From assembly GCA_023435565.1 (NCBI GenBank), contig JAEYRN010000025.1:1-36132 (forward strand): 36,132 bases of DNA, read 5' to 3'. Source of the stretch: Bacillota bacterium (GTDB lineage: Bacteria > Bacillota > UBA4882 > UBA8346). This document shows, piece by piece, positions 16,606 through 24,256 of this stretch; the first letter of the stretch is position 1; each line of letters opens with the position of its first letter. The position numbers were made by a program, and so were the translations under genes. Under the pieces are notes generated by a model. That model was not told where the DNA came from, made no database searches, and saw only the letters and a list, made by a program, of their open reading frames with translations.

Positions 16606-16630
16606 GCGACTATGAGAGTCGCTTTTTTTT
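16606..16630 (+). terminator. Rho-independent terminator after the ZIP gene
   Basis: GCGACT (16606-16611) pairs with AGTCGC (16617-16622), followed by eight T. Confidence 0.9.
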
Positions 16631-16759
16631 ACCGATTTTCTATGCTCATCAGATGAGATATTTATGAATTATGAAACCGCCTAATCTAATAAAATCATAG
16701 AAGGGAATGGGAAATGAAACGCGAACAATTTAAAATAGATAAATAACCAGGAGGTAGCA

Positions 16760-17995
16760 ATGAGGATTTCTTTACTGAAGCGTTTTGCGACTATTGCGAT
16801 TATTGGGATACTTGTTTTTGGTGGGGTAAACATTGTAATAGGATCCGAAGAAACCCCTTCATCCGATGTATTAATTAATAATGAAAATACTATGACAGAG
16901 ACCCATATCCCTGAAGTATTGGTAAAAGGTAAGGTTGTGGAGATAATTTCGGAAGATGAAACTATCGACCCTCTTTCTCAGCAGCCGACAATGAATCAAA
17001 TTTTGAAAGTAAAGATTACTTCCGGAAAATATAAAGGAAAAGAAGTTGCTGTTATAAACTATCAGACCGATAATCCGGTATATAATATAAAAGTTGGAAA
17101 TGGTGACAACGTTATTGTCGCGTTGGAGTTGGACCAAAAAGGGAAAAAAATTAAAGAGGCATACATAGCGGACCACCTTCGACAGGATGAATTGTATTTA
17201 TTATTAATGGTTTTTGTTGTTTTGATTTTAGCGATAGGATGGCGAAAGGGGGCCAAAGCCCTTTGTGCGCTTTTGTTAACTATGGTTTTGGTATGGGGTG
17301 TCTTGTTGCCCGGATTTTTGCATGGATATAATCCGCTTTTTTTAACAGCAGTAATCGCTATTATTGCAACTATAATAACTCTGCTGGTTGTAGGAGGCCG
17401 TTCTCTAAAAAGTATTACCGCCATTTCCGGTACGTTGGGTGGAGTGGCCGTGTCAGGGTTACTAGCATTTATAGTAGGAAAAGCGGCCCACCTTACCGGT
17501 TTTGGGACCGAGGAAGCGGCAATGTTATTATATATACCGCAAGCAGCTAAACTGGATATTCAGGGATTGCTTTTTTCCGGGATTATTATTGGCGCACTGG
17601 GAGCCTCGATGGATGTCAGTATGTCGATTGCATCGGCAGTAGAGGAAGTAAAACGGGTTTGCCCGGATTTAAAAATCTGGCGATTATTTCAGTCAGGAAT
17701 GAATGTCGGGCGGGATATTATGGGAACAATGGCCAATACTCTAATTTTAGCTTATACCGGGAGTTCGCTTCAGTTGATATTGATTTTTATGGCTTATAAA
17801 GAAACCTTATTGAAAATTTTTAATTTGGATATGATTGCTTCTGAAGTGGTTAGAGCGTTATCCGGTAGTATCGGGATGATTATGGTAATTCCGTTGACTT
17901 CGATTATCGCCGCAGTTTTGTACGGAAGGAATAAGAAAAGTCATTCCGAGACCGGTAATATGAAAGAGGGACAAGCGATTGAAAGGGCTGAGTAA
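16760..17995 (+). CDS. YibE/F family membrane protein
   Basis: A 411-aa protein with an N-terminal signal/anchor segment, an extracytoplasmic beta-rich domain (about 50-140, VLVKGKVVEIISEDE... GDNVIVALE) and about seven to eight transmembrane helices. YLLLMVFVVLILAIGWRKGAKAL, GGVAVSGLLAFIVG and GALGASMDVSMSIASAVEEVK are typical YibE/F segments. Members are presumed transporters of unknown substrate. Start ATG 16760 follows AGGAGGT. A 10-codon open frame at about 16713 directly upstream may be fortuitous. Confidence 0.88.
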   Translation: MRISLLKRFATIAIIGILVFGGVNIVIGSEETPSSDVLINNENTMTETHIPEVLVKGKVVEIISEDETIDPLSQQPTMNQILKVKITSGKYKGKEVAVINYQTDNPVYNIKVGNGDNVIVALELDQKGKKIKEAYIADHLRQDELYLLLMVFVVLILAIGWRKGAKALCALLLTMVLVWGVLLPGFLHGYNPLFLTAVIAIIATIITLLVVGGRSLKSITAISGTLGGVAVSGLLAFIVGKAAHLTGFGTEEAAMLLYIPQAAKLDIQGLLFSGIIIGALGASMDVSMSIASAVEEVKRVCPDLKIWRLFQSGMNVGRDIMGTMANTLILAYTGSSLQLILIFMAYKETLLKIFNLDMIASEVVRALSGSIGMIMVIPLTSIIAAVLYGRNKKSHSETGNMKEGQAIERAE

Positions 17996-18071
17996 AAAAT
18001 CGGATTAAGTCTTGCGTTTTAATAATAGCATAACTTAAGGCTAAAAAAGTGAAGAGAATGAGGATTTAGTT

Positions 18072-18995
18072 ATGAAAGCCATTAAAAAAATATACATCTC
18101 CGATTTAGGTGCAATCGGCAGTACATATGCAGCCAAGCTTTTTGAAAACGATCCTGATATGGTGAATGTGATCGCGGATCAAGAAAGAATTGAAAGATAT
18201 CGCCGGGAGGGTGTCTTCGTCAATGGAAAAGATTATCCCTTTCGTTATATTAGTCCGGAGGCTCACCAAGAGCCGGCAGATTTAATTTTGATTGCTGTTA
18301 AACAACATCAATTGGAAGAGAGTATTCGAGCAATTAGTAATTTTGTAGGAGAACAGACGATTATCCTTTCTTTATTAAATGGGATTACCAGTGAGGAATT
18401 GGTTGGCAACCGATTTGGAATGGAGAAATTGCTATACTCCTTTGTTGTCGGTACTGATGCTGTTCGGAAAGGGACTAAAACCAGCTTCACCAAGATCGGA
18501 AAGATCGTTTTTGGCGAAAAGTCTAATCCGGAATATTCGGTAAAGGTAAATGAGGTCAAAGAACTCTTCGATCGGGCGAAGGTTCCTTATCTGATTCCCG
18601 AGAATATGCTTAAAGAGCTTTGGTGGAAGTTTATGATGAATGTTGGGATTAACCAGGTTTCAGCAGTTTTAAAAGCGCCATATGGTGTATTTCAGAGAAT
18701 TGGAGAAGCCCAGGAATTAATGGAAATGGCCTCTCGTGAGGTGATCTTAATCTCCCGCAAGTTAGGAATTGGACTCTCTGAAGAGGATCTCCTTAATTGT
18801 AAGAAGGTAATCGACACTTTAGGGCCGGAGGGGAAGACCTCGATGCTCCAAGATGTGGAGGCGGGGCGAAAAACCGAGGTAGAGATCTTTGCGGGAACTG
18901 TGGCAAAGTTAGGAAGAGAGCATGGGGTGAGTACTCCGGTAAATGATTTTTTATTAAGGGCAATTCATACAATAGAGAAGACTTATAAAATTTGA
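18072..18995 (+). CDS. Ketopantoate reductase-like protein (PanE/ApbA family)
   Basis: A 307-aa two-domain NADPH-dependent reductase. The N-terminal Rossmann domain starts KKIYISDLGAIGSTYAAKLF, with GxGxxG degenerated to DLGAIGS. ILIAVKQHQ and LLNGI mark the active-site side. The C-terminal helical domain carries the KELWWKFMMNVGINQVSAVL segment with the catalytic Lys and Asn pattern. The family reduces 2-dehydropantoate to pantoate, but many paralogues have other substrates, and the altered first glycine and lack of pan neighbours leave that open. Confidence 0.85.
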   Translation: MKAIKKIYISDLGAIGSTYAAKLFENDPDMVNVIADQERIERYRREGVFVNGKDYPFRYISPEAHQEPADLILIAVKQHQLEESIRAISNFVGEQTIILSLLNGITSEELVGNRFGMEKLLYSFVVGTDAVRKGTKTSFTKIGKIVFGEKSNPEYSVKVNEVKELFDRAKVPYLIPENMLKELWWKFMMNVGINQVSAVLKAPYGVFQRIGEAQELMEMASREVILISRKLGIGLSEEDLLNCKKVIDTLGPEGKTSMLQDVEAGRKTEVEIFAGTVAKLGREHGVSTPVNDFLLRAIHTIEKTYKI

Positions 18996-19032
18996 GGATT
19001 TATTCATAGAAAGCTTGTTTTATCAGAATACT

Positions 19033-19048
19033 ACCTCCGTTAGGAGGT
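19033..19048 (+). promoter_or_regulatory. Hairpin sequestering a Shine-Dalgarno
   Basis: ACCTCC-GTTA-GGAGGT is a perfect 6-bp stem with a tetraloop. Its 3' arm is the Shine-Dalgarno of the gene starting at 19057. Folding would hide the ribosome-binding site and could give translational control. Confidence 0.6.
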
Positions 19049-19056
19049 GAAATCCA

Positions 19057-19242
19057 ATGAAGAAAAGGGCCGGAGAAGAAATGGACCCTCAGGATTTACA
19101 AGATTTAGAAGACATAATGGAGATCAAGGAACCTTTACAGAATAAAGTTGGAGAAGGAAAGAAGGCAAAGAAGAAGGCGGATGGTTTTGCCGAGGAACCG
19201 GATGTGGATCCGGGGATCGATTATATGCGCTGGTCTGACTGA
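19057..19242 (+). CDS. Small charged protein of unknown function
   Basis: A 61-aa highly charged protein, acidic at the start (DPQDLQDLEDIMEIKEP), lysine-rich in the middle (GKKAKKKADG) and ending DPGIDYMRWSD. Start ATG 19057 follows a strong TTAGGAGGTGA. It is probably disordered, with no signal peptide. A good terminator directly follows, supporting a real gene. It may be co-transcribed with the reductase gene 61 bases upstream. Confidence 0.65.
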   Translation: MKKRAGEEMDPQDLQDLEDIMEIKEPLQNKVGEGKKAKKKADGFAEEPDVDPGIDYMRWSD

Positions 19243-19251
19243 ATAATAATG

Positions 19252-19284
19252 CTGGCCCAATTTATTTGGGTCGGTTTTTTTATT
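19252..19284 (+). terminator. Rho-independent terminator after the 61-aa gene
   Basis: CTGGCCCAA pairs with TTGGGTCGG (two G-U pairs) around a TTTA loop, followed by seven T. Confidence 0.85.
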
Positions 19285-19338
19285 TGGCAAGCAAGGGTAA
19301 ATCAGGATATTTGTTGCCCATTATTTCCATTTATGTTT

Positions 19339-19366
19339 TTGAAAAAAATGAAACTGCAGGTATAAT
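19339..19366 (+). promoter_or_regulatory. Candidate promoter in the 19.2-19.55 kb gap
   Basis: TTGAAA (19339-19344) and TATAAT (19361-19366) are 16 bases apart. A good Shine-Dalgarno (GGGAGGTGA near 19406) follows but leads only to a six-codon frame (TTG...TAG). The next real gene starts at 19557. A second TATAAT stands at 19507-19512 without a -35. The rest of this 314-base gap is AT-rich with nothing else recognised. Confidence 0.45.
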
Positions 19367-19556
19367 GAAATTATAATTGATTACCGAAAAGGGAAATATG
19401 AAGATGGGAGGTGAGAGTTGGAATTTCTAAAAATATAGTTGATTTTTAAGTATTATATTTTGTTATTAATTTAAGGATTGGTTAGTAAATGGTTAGAATA
19501 TATTTGTATAATGTTAATATTATCATTCAATTTTGAAAAGGGGGCTTTATTCATTC

Positions 19557-20141
19557 ATGCGTAAATTTTTATATTCATTAGGGTTAGTGTTAGTTTTGGT
19601 AATTAGCTGTTTTAGTAGTATCTTGGCCGCAGTCCCCCAGTTTTCAGCAGATATGGTCATCACCGACGCTAAAGGTAAAACAATCTTAGGTAAAATTTTT
19701 GTAAAAGGAACCGATAAAATCCGTCAGGAAATAACCGCCGACGATGAAACCACCATCACCATTTTGCGTCTGGATAAGAAAGTTAATTGGACGCTGTTAC
19801 CGGATAATCAGTACCTGGAAGCAAAGATGATGTTTGACCCCAACCAACCCAATCCTGAATTCGAATATGAAACAGCCAACCTCGGGAATGAGACTGTGAA
19901 CGGATTTGCATGCAAAGTAGTTCAGTATACATACAAAAATAAAAAATATGGAATTTTAACCCAATGGGTCTCCGATAAGTTGGGTTACGCTGTCAAAATA
20001 GAGAGTAAAAACACTAAAGGAAAGGTTACGTCGGTTATCGAGTATAAAAATGTTAAAGTGGGCAACCAACGAGATTCATTATTTGAAGTCCCGGCCGGAT
20101 ACCAAAAGCTAGATTTGCCGATAAACATTCCTGGAATGTAA
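19557..20141 (+). CDS. Secreted protein with LolA/DUF4412-like fold
   Basis: A 194-aa protein from ATG 19557. The Shine-Dalgarno GGGGG is about 12 bases upstream; an upstream TTG at 19533 lacks one. Signal peptide MRKFLYSLGLVLVLVISCFSSILA is followed by repeated beta-strands with FSADMVITDAKGKTILGKIFVKG, TTITILRLDKKVNWTLLPDNQYLE and VIEYKNVKVGNQRDSLFEVPAGYQKL. This is the pattern of DUF4412 and other LolA/LolB-type half-barrels that handle lipids or lipoproteins in the periplasm. Function remains inferred. It lies directly upstream of a CsgG-like gene. Confidence 0.7.
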   Translation: MRKFLYSLGLVLVLVISCFSSILAAVPQFSADMVITDAKGKTILGKIFVKGTDKIRQEITADDETTITILRLDKKVNWTLLPDNQYLEAKMMFDPNQPNPEFEYETANLGNETVNGFACKVVQYTYKNKKYGILTQWVSDKLGYAVKIESKNTKGKVTSVIEYKNVKVGNQRDSLFEVPAGYQKLDLPINIPGM

Positions 20142-20303
20142 AGTTTAAGTAGAAATATAACTGTGGCATATAAACTAAGGCTGAAGAAGTTAGAAGTTTT
20201 CTGTTAGCTGTAAAATGTATTTCTTTGGTACTGTCTGAAAATCCCATATAGGGACTATTTGGATTGTTATTTGCAAGGCAATGATAAAAAGGAGGTTATT
20301 AAC

Positions 20304-21248
20304 TTGAATCGCATAAGTTTTTTAGTTTTAATTGCCATTCTGATCGTAAGTTTGCTAACATTACCTACACTTGAGGCCGCAGCGTTATATAAAATTGCAG
20401 TATTGCCTTTTGACGACGGTTCGATTAAAGACCGCTGGTGGGGTAATAATTGGGATGTCGGTAAGGGGATATCCGATGAGATGGTTACCGAACTGTTAAA
20501 GACCGGAAAGTTCCGGCTGATTGAACGGGAACAAATTGATAAAGTATTGAATGAGCAAAATTTCGGAACCAGTGGTCGGGTTGACAACAACAGTGCCGCC
20601 AAAATCGGGAAGATTTTGGGTGTGCAATATCTGGTCATGGGACGGGTTACCGAATTTAGTTTCAAAAGTACCGAAGTCGGCGGTATCAGCCTTAAAAAAG
20701 GCATCGGTATGGGATTAAAGAGTACCAAAGCCAACGTGGCGATTGACGCCCGTTTGGTCGATACCGGCAGCGCCGAGATAATTTCCAGCGTAACCGGTAA
20801 GGGCAATAAAAGCAGTAACAATGTTTCAGTCGTCCATAAATGGAGCGCCATCGCTTTCGGCAGCGATGAATTCCGCAAGACCGACTTGGGAATTGCGACA
20901 CGCGAAGCGGTTGCTTCGGTAGCCAAACAATTGGGAGAAAAAGCATACGCCAGCGGACCGGCCCAACCGATTAAACTTACCGGCACAGTGGCTTATGCTG
21001 GTGGCAACCGGGTTATTATCAATATCGGTTTGGAATCAGGGATCAAAACCGGAATGGTCTTCGTAGTCCAGCATGTACTGGAAGTGGTTAAAGACCCCGA
21101 TACCGGCGAAGTCATTGATGAAGTAACCGAACCAGTAGCCGAGGTCGTGGTTACCGAAGTAAAGGAAAAATCAGCTACTTGTACAGTTCAAAAAAAGTTA
21201 AGTTCCGAATTTGGTATCACAGTTGGGGATAAGGTTCAGCAGAAATAA
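20304..21248 (+). CDS. CsgG-family protein (curli-type secretion component)
   Basis: A 314-aa exported protein from TTG 20304, fixed by AAGGAGGT (20289-20296) and the signal peptide that follows (NRISFLVLIAILIVSLLTLP, cleavage near EAA-A). The CsgG domain spans about residues 28-220: YKIAVLPFDDGSIKD, GISDEMVTELLKTGKFRLIEREQ and ILGVQYLVMGRVTEF. A C-terminal beta domain (TGTVAYAGGNRVIINIG...) resembles the FlgT C-terminal type. CsgG is a lipoprotein forming outer-membrane pores, yet no lipobox cysteine is present here, so it may be a periplasmic relative. Internal sequence is somewhat GC-richer than its neighbours. Confidence 0.82.
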   Translation: MNRISFLVLIAILIVSLLTLPTLEAAALYKIAVLPFDDGSIKDRWWGNNWDVGKGISDEMVTELLKTGKFRLIEREQIDKVLNEQNFGTSGRVDNNSAAKIGKILGVQYLVMGRVTEFSFKSTEVGGISLKKGIGMGLKSTKANVAIDARLVDTGSAEIISSVTGKGNKSSNNVSVVHKWSAIAFGSDEFRKTDLGIATREAVASVAKQLGEKAYASGPAQPIKLTGTVAYAGGNRVIINIGLESGIKTGMVFVVQHVLEVVKDPDTGEVIDEVTEPVAEVVVTEVKEKSATCTVQKKLSSEFGITVGDKVQQK

Positions 21249-21612
21249 AAGAGGTTTAATTATTCTCAAAAACATCACCATATTCTGATATTAAGTTTGG
21301 TCTTTGCCCCATTAGAGAACAGGAAAAACCGCTGGAGTGAAAATATCACATAGCGGTTTTTTTATTGATGAAAAGCACTATGAGAAAAGCGATGTTTCCG
21401 TAAATTTTATATTGAGGAAAAAATTTACTGGAAAGAAGCAGGAAATTCAATGAGGAGAACGAATTAGTTTTTATCGTTACCTAGAATTTTCTGAGGTGAA
21501 CAATTTTGCCATTTTCCAACATGAATGATATACATAAATTAGTAACATTTTTATTATTGTGTTACCTTTGTCCGGCTACAGGTAATATTCTTTTGGAAGT
21601 GGCCGGGTTAAG
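21249..21612 (+). other. 364-base gap: terminator, then possible coupled small ORF
   Basis: The first part holds the CsgG-gene terminator (21326-21362). The stretch 21363-21490 is AT-rich and shows nothing recognisable. From 21493 comes a Shine-Dalgarno and a possible 36-codon gene, listed separately, that runs into the next CDS. An alternative reading of 21506-21534 is a promoter (TTGCCA, 17 bases, TATACA with an upstream TG). Confidence 0.5.
21326..21362 (+). terminator. Rho-independent terminator after the CsgG-like gene
   Basis: AAACCGCT (21326-21333) pairs with AGCGGTTT (21352-21359), with an inner GTGA/TCAC stem, then a T-run. Confidence 0.9.
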
Positions 21613-21616
21613 ATGA
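21506..21616 (+). CDS. Possible 36-aa hydrophobic peptide coupled to the next gene
   Basis: A 37-codon frame from TTG 21506 with GAGGTGA (21493-21499) six bases upstream. Its stop TGA (21614-21616) overlaps the ATG of the next gene (21613) in an ATGA junction. That explains why the downstream gene has no Shine-Dalgarno of its own. The peptide has a hydrophobic core KLVTFLLLCYLCPATGNILL with a CxxC, so it could insert in the membrane. No homologue is recognised. Against it: small size, and overlap with a promoter-like sequence. Confidence 0.4.
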   Translation: MPFSNMNDIHKLVTFLLLCYLCPATGNILLEVAGLR

Positions 21617-22464
21617 TCAAACAAAGGAAAACCAGTTGGTTATATCTCAAGAATTTTATTTTTGTATCTTTACCGGCAATCGTTACCTTCTTTACCAAGG
21701 ACGAGACAAATTTTCAAGTCATAACAGGCGCTTTTAAATTACCTCGAAATGTTAACTTTACGATTAGATTTGTTCTAGGCTTATTGGCGGTATTATTGCA
21801 AGGTGCCATTGGCTGGCGGATTATCCGGTTAAACATCAAACGAGACCAGCTTTTCAAGTATTCCTTGAATTATTTAAAAGTACATAAGCTGGTGTCATTA
21901 GATAGAATTGGCCAGGCAATAAAAGCGGAAGAGCGAAATATAATTAAAGATGATCGCAGTATTGTTAGATTACAGAAAAAAAATATCAAAAGCATTGAAG
22001 TCAAGGTTTATCTACCCTGTCGGAACTTATTTAATGTATGTTTAGAAATTATTACCTTGGGAATCATAAAAGCCAAGACTACGTTTTATGAGAATAAAAT
22101 TAAGGAATTCGGTCAACAGCATGAAACCGGACTGACCTTTGAGGTTTATCCCAAGACCGAGGGTTTGATAGGAAAATGTTTTACGGAAGGCTCGGTCTGT
22201 ATCGCAAAGGACTTTAACCCCAATCTTAAATCATTGAACCTGGCCGCACATCAAATTGATAAATTACTTGATGTCAAGTTTTACGCCTGTTGTCCCGTTT
22301 ATATGACCAGGCGAAAAATAGCCGCGATCTTGGTTTTCGAGTCTAGAGTCCCGATTCAATATGATGACAAGTTGAATAAACTCTTTCATCAAAAAATGAG
22401 GGATTACCGTGACCAACTAGAACTTGAGTTCCCGATTATTTTTAAAAAGGCTGAAGGTGAATAA
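21613..22464 (+). CDS. Membrane-anchored GAF-like domain protein
   Basis: A 283-aa protein with two N-terminal hydrophobic segments (about 14-27 and 52-68), then a basic helical linker and a C-terminal domain of about 150 residues. The latter has GLTFEVYPKTEGLIGKCFTEG, GSVCIAKDF and KFYACCPVYMTRRKIAAILVFES, arranged like a GAF domain (ligand-binding sensor). No kinase, cyclase or other output domain is present. ATG 21613 has no good Shine-Dalgarno and overlaps the stop of the possible small ORF. The ligand is unknown. Confidence 0.6.
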   Translation: MIKQRKTSWLYLKNFIFVSLPAIVTFFTKDETNFQVITGAFKLPRNVNFTIRFVLGLLAVLLQGAIGWRIIRLNIKRDQLFKYSLNYLKVHKLVSLDRIGQAIKAEERNIIKDDRSIVRLQKKNIKSIEVKVYLPCRNLFNVCLEIITLGIIKAKTTFYENKIKEFGQQHETGLTFEVYPKTEGLIGKCFTEGSVCIAKDFNPNLKSLNLAAHQIDKLLDVKFYACCPVYMTRRKIAAILVFESRVPIQYDDKLNKLFHQKMRDYRDQLELEFPIIFKKAEGE

Positions 22465-22465
22465 G

Positions 22466-22666
22466 ATGTATATTGCCAAAGAATTACCACTTCCCAGGAG
22501 AGGTCGGAATTTGTTGTTCAACCCGAGTGAGCTTTACTCTACCGAGATTGATGTTTTAGAAACATCAGACGGGTTGATCGTAAAGACTAAAAAGAGTTTA
22601 TGCATTAACCGTTACACCGGTGTAAAAAAGATGGTAGAACCGAGCAAATGTCAGTTCATAAAGTAA
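22466..22666 (+). CDS. Small protein of unknown function
   Basis: A 66-aa protein from ATG 22466, one base after the stop of the GAF-like gene, with GAAGGTGA upstream. It is basic and beta-strand-like (RRGRNLLFNPSELYS, DVLETSDGLIVKTKKSLCINRYTG). An in-frame start at 22424 would lie inside the upstream gene. Its tight spacing suggests it works with the GAF-like protein. A terminator follows. Confidence 0.6.
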   Translation: MYIAKELPLPRRGRNLLFNPSELYSTEIDVLETSDGLIVKTKKSLCINRYTGVKKMVEPSKCQFIK

Positions 22667-22687
22667 TTTAGTTTATATTTTGTTTTT

Positions 22688-22713
22688 AAAGAGGAGCTAT
22701 GGCTCTTTTTTTG
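22688..22713 (+). terminator. Rho-independent terminator after the 66-aa gene
   Basis: GAGC (22694-22697) / GCTC (22702-22705) with TATG loop, extended by AAAGAG opposite the following T-run. Confidence 0.75.
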
Positions 22714-22760
22714 TTTGTCATAAGATAATATTAAAATAAGGGTTGAAATCAAGCCTATCA

Positions 22761-22775
22761 GGGGATAATATCCCC
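22761..22775 (+). promoter_or_regulatory. Perfect palindrome abutting a Shine-Dalgarno
   Basis: GGGGATA-A-TATCCCC is a 7-bp inverted repeat around one base. It ends exactly where the Shine-Dalgarno GGAGGTGA (22776-22783) of the first small gene begins. It may be an operator or an RNA structure affecting initiation. Confidence 0.5.
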
Positions 22776-22789
22776 GGAGGTGATTGATG

Positions 22790-22969
22790 ATGGCAACTTC
22801 GCAGGAGGTTCAGGAATGCATCGATAGCTGTACTCAAAGCGCCAATATGCTTCGGACGGAAGCCAATACAATGCTTTGTGCCATGAATCGTCAAACTGCC
22901 ACTTTAGGTGCGGCAAACATTGAAATGGGTATTAACTCATTGGTTCAAGCGAAAACACTCTTGTCGTAG
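22790..22969 (+). CDS. Small helical protein (59 aa), first of a pair
   Basis: Starts at ATG 22790, the third of three consecutive in-frame start codons (TTG 22784, ATG 22787, ATG 22790) and the best spaced from GGAGGTGA. It is helical with cysteines (EVQECIDSCTQSANMLRTEANTMLCAM) and no signal peptide. No certain family. Size, composition and pairing with a similar-sized gene 13 bases on recall small spore or stress proteins of Bacillota. Confidence 0.6.
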   Translation: MATSQEVQECIDSCTQSANMLRTEANTMLCAMNRQTATLGAANIEMGINSLVQAKTLLS

Positions 22970-22982
22970 GAGGTAAATGTTA

Positions 22983-23168
22983 ATGTCATCCAAACAAGTA
23001 GCGGATGCGGTTGAAAATTCGAAACAAAACGCAGTAAGGCTTAGGGCAATGGCCCAAGCGGAAGTGAATAATAATCTAAAAAAGCTTCTTTTGGAAGCTG
23101 CGCACCATTTGGATGTCGGTGTGGCAGAGCTTGAGTATATTACCACTGAATCTACTGTTTCAATATAA
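22983..23168 (+). CDS. Small helical protein (61 aa), second of a pair (DUF1657-like?)
   Basis: Starts at ATG 22983, eight bases after AGGAGGT; ATG 22977 is too close to that site. It is helical throughout: KQVADAVENSKQNAVRLRAMA, NNLKKLLLEAAHHLDVGVAELEYI. The heptad-like pattern with KLLLEAA resembles DUF1657, a family found with spoVA genes of spore-formers, but I hold this only loosely. Co-transcribed with the preceding small gene. Confidence 0.6.
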   Translation: MSSKQVADAVENSKQNAVRLRAMAQAEVNNNLKKLLLEAAHHLDVGVAELEYITTESTVSI

Positions 23169-23221
23169 AAAGCAGGAGCCGGAATACATAAGTCGGAAGA
23201 CAGTAGAATAAAACAGAATAG

Positions 23222-24256
23222 TTACTCTGTCAGCTTGTCCAAAACATATAATGGGACCTGACGATTTTCCTGCCAGATCTTTGTAAACCAACTTAGCGGT
23301 AGTGGCCGGTCAGCTATGGGTTTGCCAATTTCCACGGTAAAACCGGGACGACGGTATTTCTTGATAAACCAATCCTTAAAACCACCGTGGGATTCAATCC
23401 GGGGCTCTTTGGCCAGCCGGTAGCCGGTTAAATGACCGATACCTTTGGCTAATTCAAAGTCCCGATTTAACAGTTTTCCGAATTGACCATATTGCCAGTA
23501 AATAACTTCCCCGCTGGAGTGATAGCTAATCACGGCAGCGGGTTTTTCTTTGCGTACCAGATTGGCGAGGGCACGGCTCTCGGGTTCGCTTTCCGGACGG
23601 GGTCCTTTATATTTTTCATAGTGGGGTTGATTAAGACTAATTGCCCGGTCCCAGTCTGCCCGAAATTGAATGTTCAGGTTGACTCCTCTGGCATTGGTCT
23701 TCCAGCGGGTAAAGTCTTTACTGTTAACGTTGGCCTTTTTTAGTAAAACGTGATTTGGAATTCCTTTAATCCCGCGAAGTACAATCTCAACTCCATCAGG
23801 ATTAACCATTGGAACTAAAAGAATTGAACCACTTTTAAACAAACGGTCCGTTTGGAAGGGTCCGATCGGTTGCTTGTTCTTTGCCGCTTTGGCATACTTT
23901 TCGGCCATTTTCATTACCAACATTCCGGTCATCCATTCCCGACCGTGAAATATTCCGGTTATTAAAAGCTTTGAGCTACCTGTACCCAGTCGAATCAACC
24001 ATAGTTTTCTTCCTAAAACGCTGTGGCCGATAATTGAGGTTTCAACTTGCTCCGGGTAAGCTTCTTGCAGACTTTTTAAATTACTTTCGAAAATGTCATA
24101 GGAAAATGGTCGGTCTGTTTTAACAATCTCAGTAGTAGGTTGTTTTTTTCGGGAGGGGTAAGGAAGGGGTCTTGGCGGATCTAATTTTATGAAATAAATA
24201 CCGAGTGCAAGTGCAATAATGACAAAAACGGCAAATAGAAAGTAATATTTACTCAT
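23222..24256 (-). CDS. Membrane-anchored M14 zinc carboxypeptidase
   Basis: A 344-aa protein from ATG 24256, five bases after GGAGG; ATG 24259 is only two bases from it. One N-terminal transmembrane segment (about 5-23) leaves the catalytic domain outside. Zinc and active-site elements are HGREWMTG (His and Glu ligands), NARGVNLN (Arg of substrate binding), SYHSSGEVIYW (third zinc His) and FTVEIG (catalytic Glu). This is the gamma-D-glutamyl-diaminopimelate (MpaA/YqgT-like) branch by appearance, so cleavage of peptidoglycan peptides is likely. Monocistronic. Confidence 0.88.
   Translation of the reverse strand: MSKYYFLFAVFVIIALALGIYFIKLDPPRPLPYPSRKKQPTTEIVKTDRPFSYDIFESNLKSLQEAYPEQVETSIIGHSVLGRKLWLIRLGTGSSKLLITGIFHGREWMTGMLVMKMAEKYAKAAKNKQPIGPFQTDRLFKSGSILLVPMVNPDGVEIVLRGIKGIPNHVLLKKANVNSKDFTRWKTNARGVNLNIQFRADWDRAISLNQPHYEKYKGPRPESEPESRALANLVRKEKPAAVISYHSSGEVIYWQYGQFGKLLNRDFELAKGIGHLTGYRLAKEPRIESHGGFKDWFIKKYRRPGFTVEIGKPIADRPLPLSWFTKIWQENRQVPLYVLDKLTE

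Noticed and set aside
16713..16746. Ten-codon frame directly upstream of the YibE/F gene
   Set aside because: It has a purine-rich upstream stretch but no codon bias of a known leader peptide and no attenuator structure.
17062..17424. 120-codon minus-strand frame
   Set aside because: Antisense to the YibE/F gene with no domain or ribosome-binding site.
19390..19440. Very short frames behind a good Shine-Dalgarno (six and ten codons)
   Set aside because: Too short to support a peptide; possibly a remnant start region or a leader, with no further evidence.
20267..20986. 239-codon open frame on the minus strand
   Set aside because: It lies wholly antisense to the CsgG-like gene, has low-complexity Ser/Leu/Pro-rich translation and no Shine-Dalgarno.
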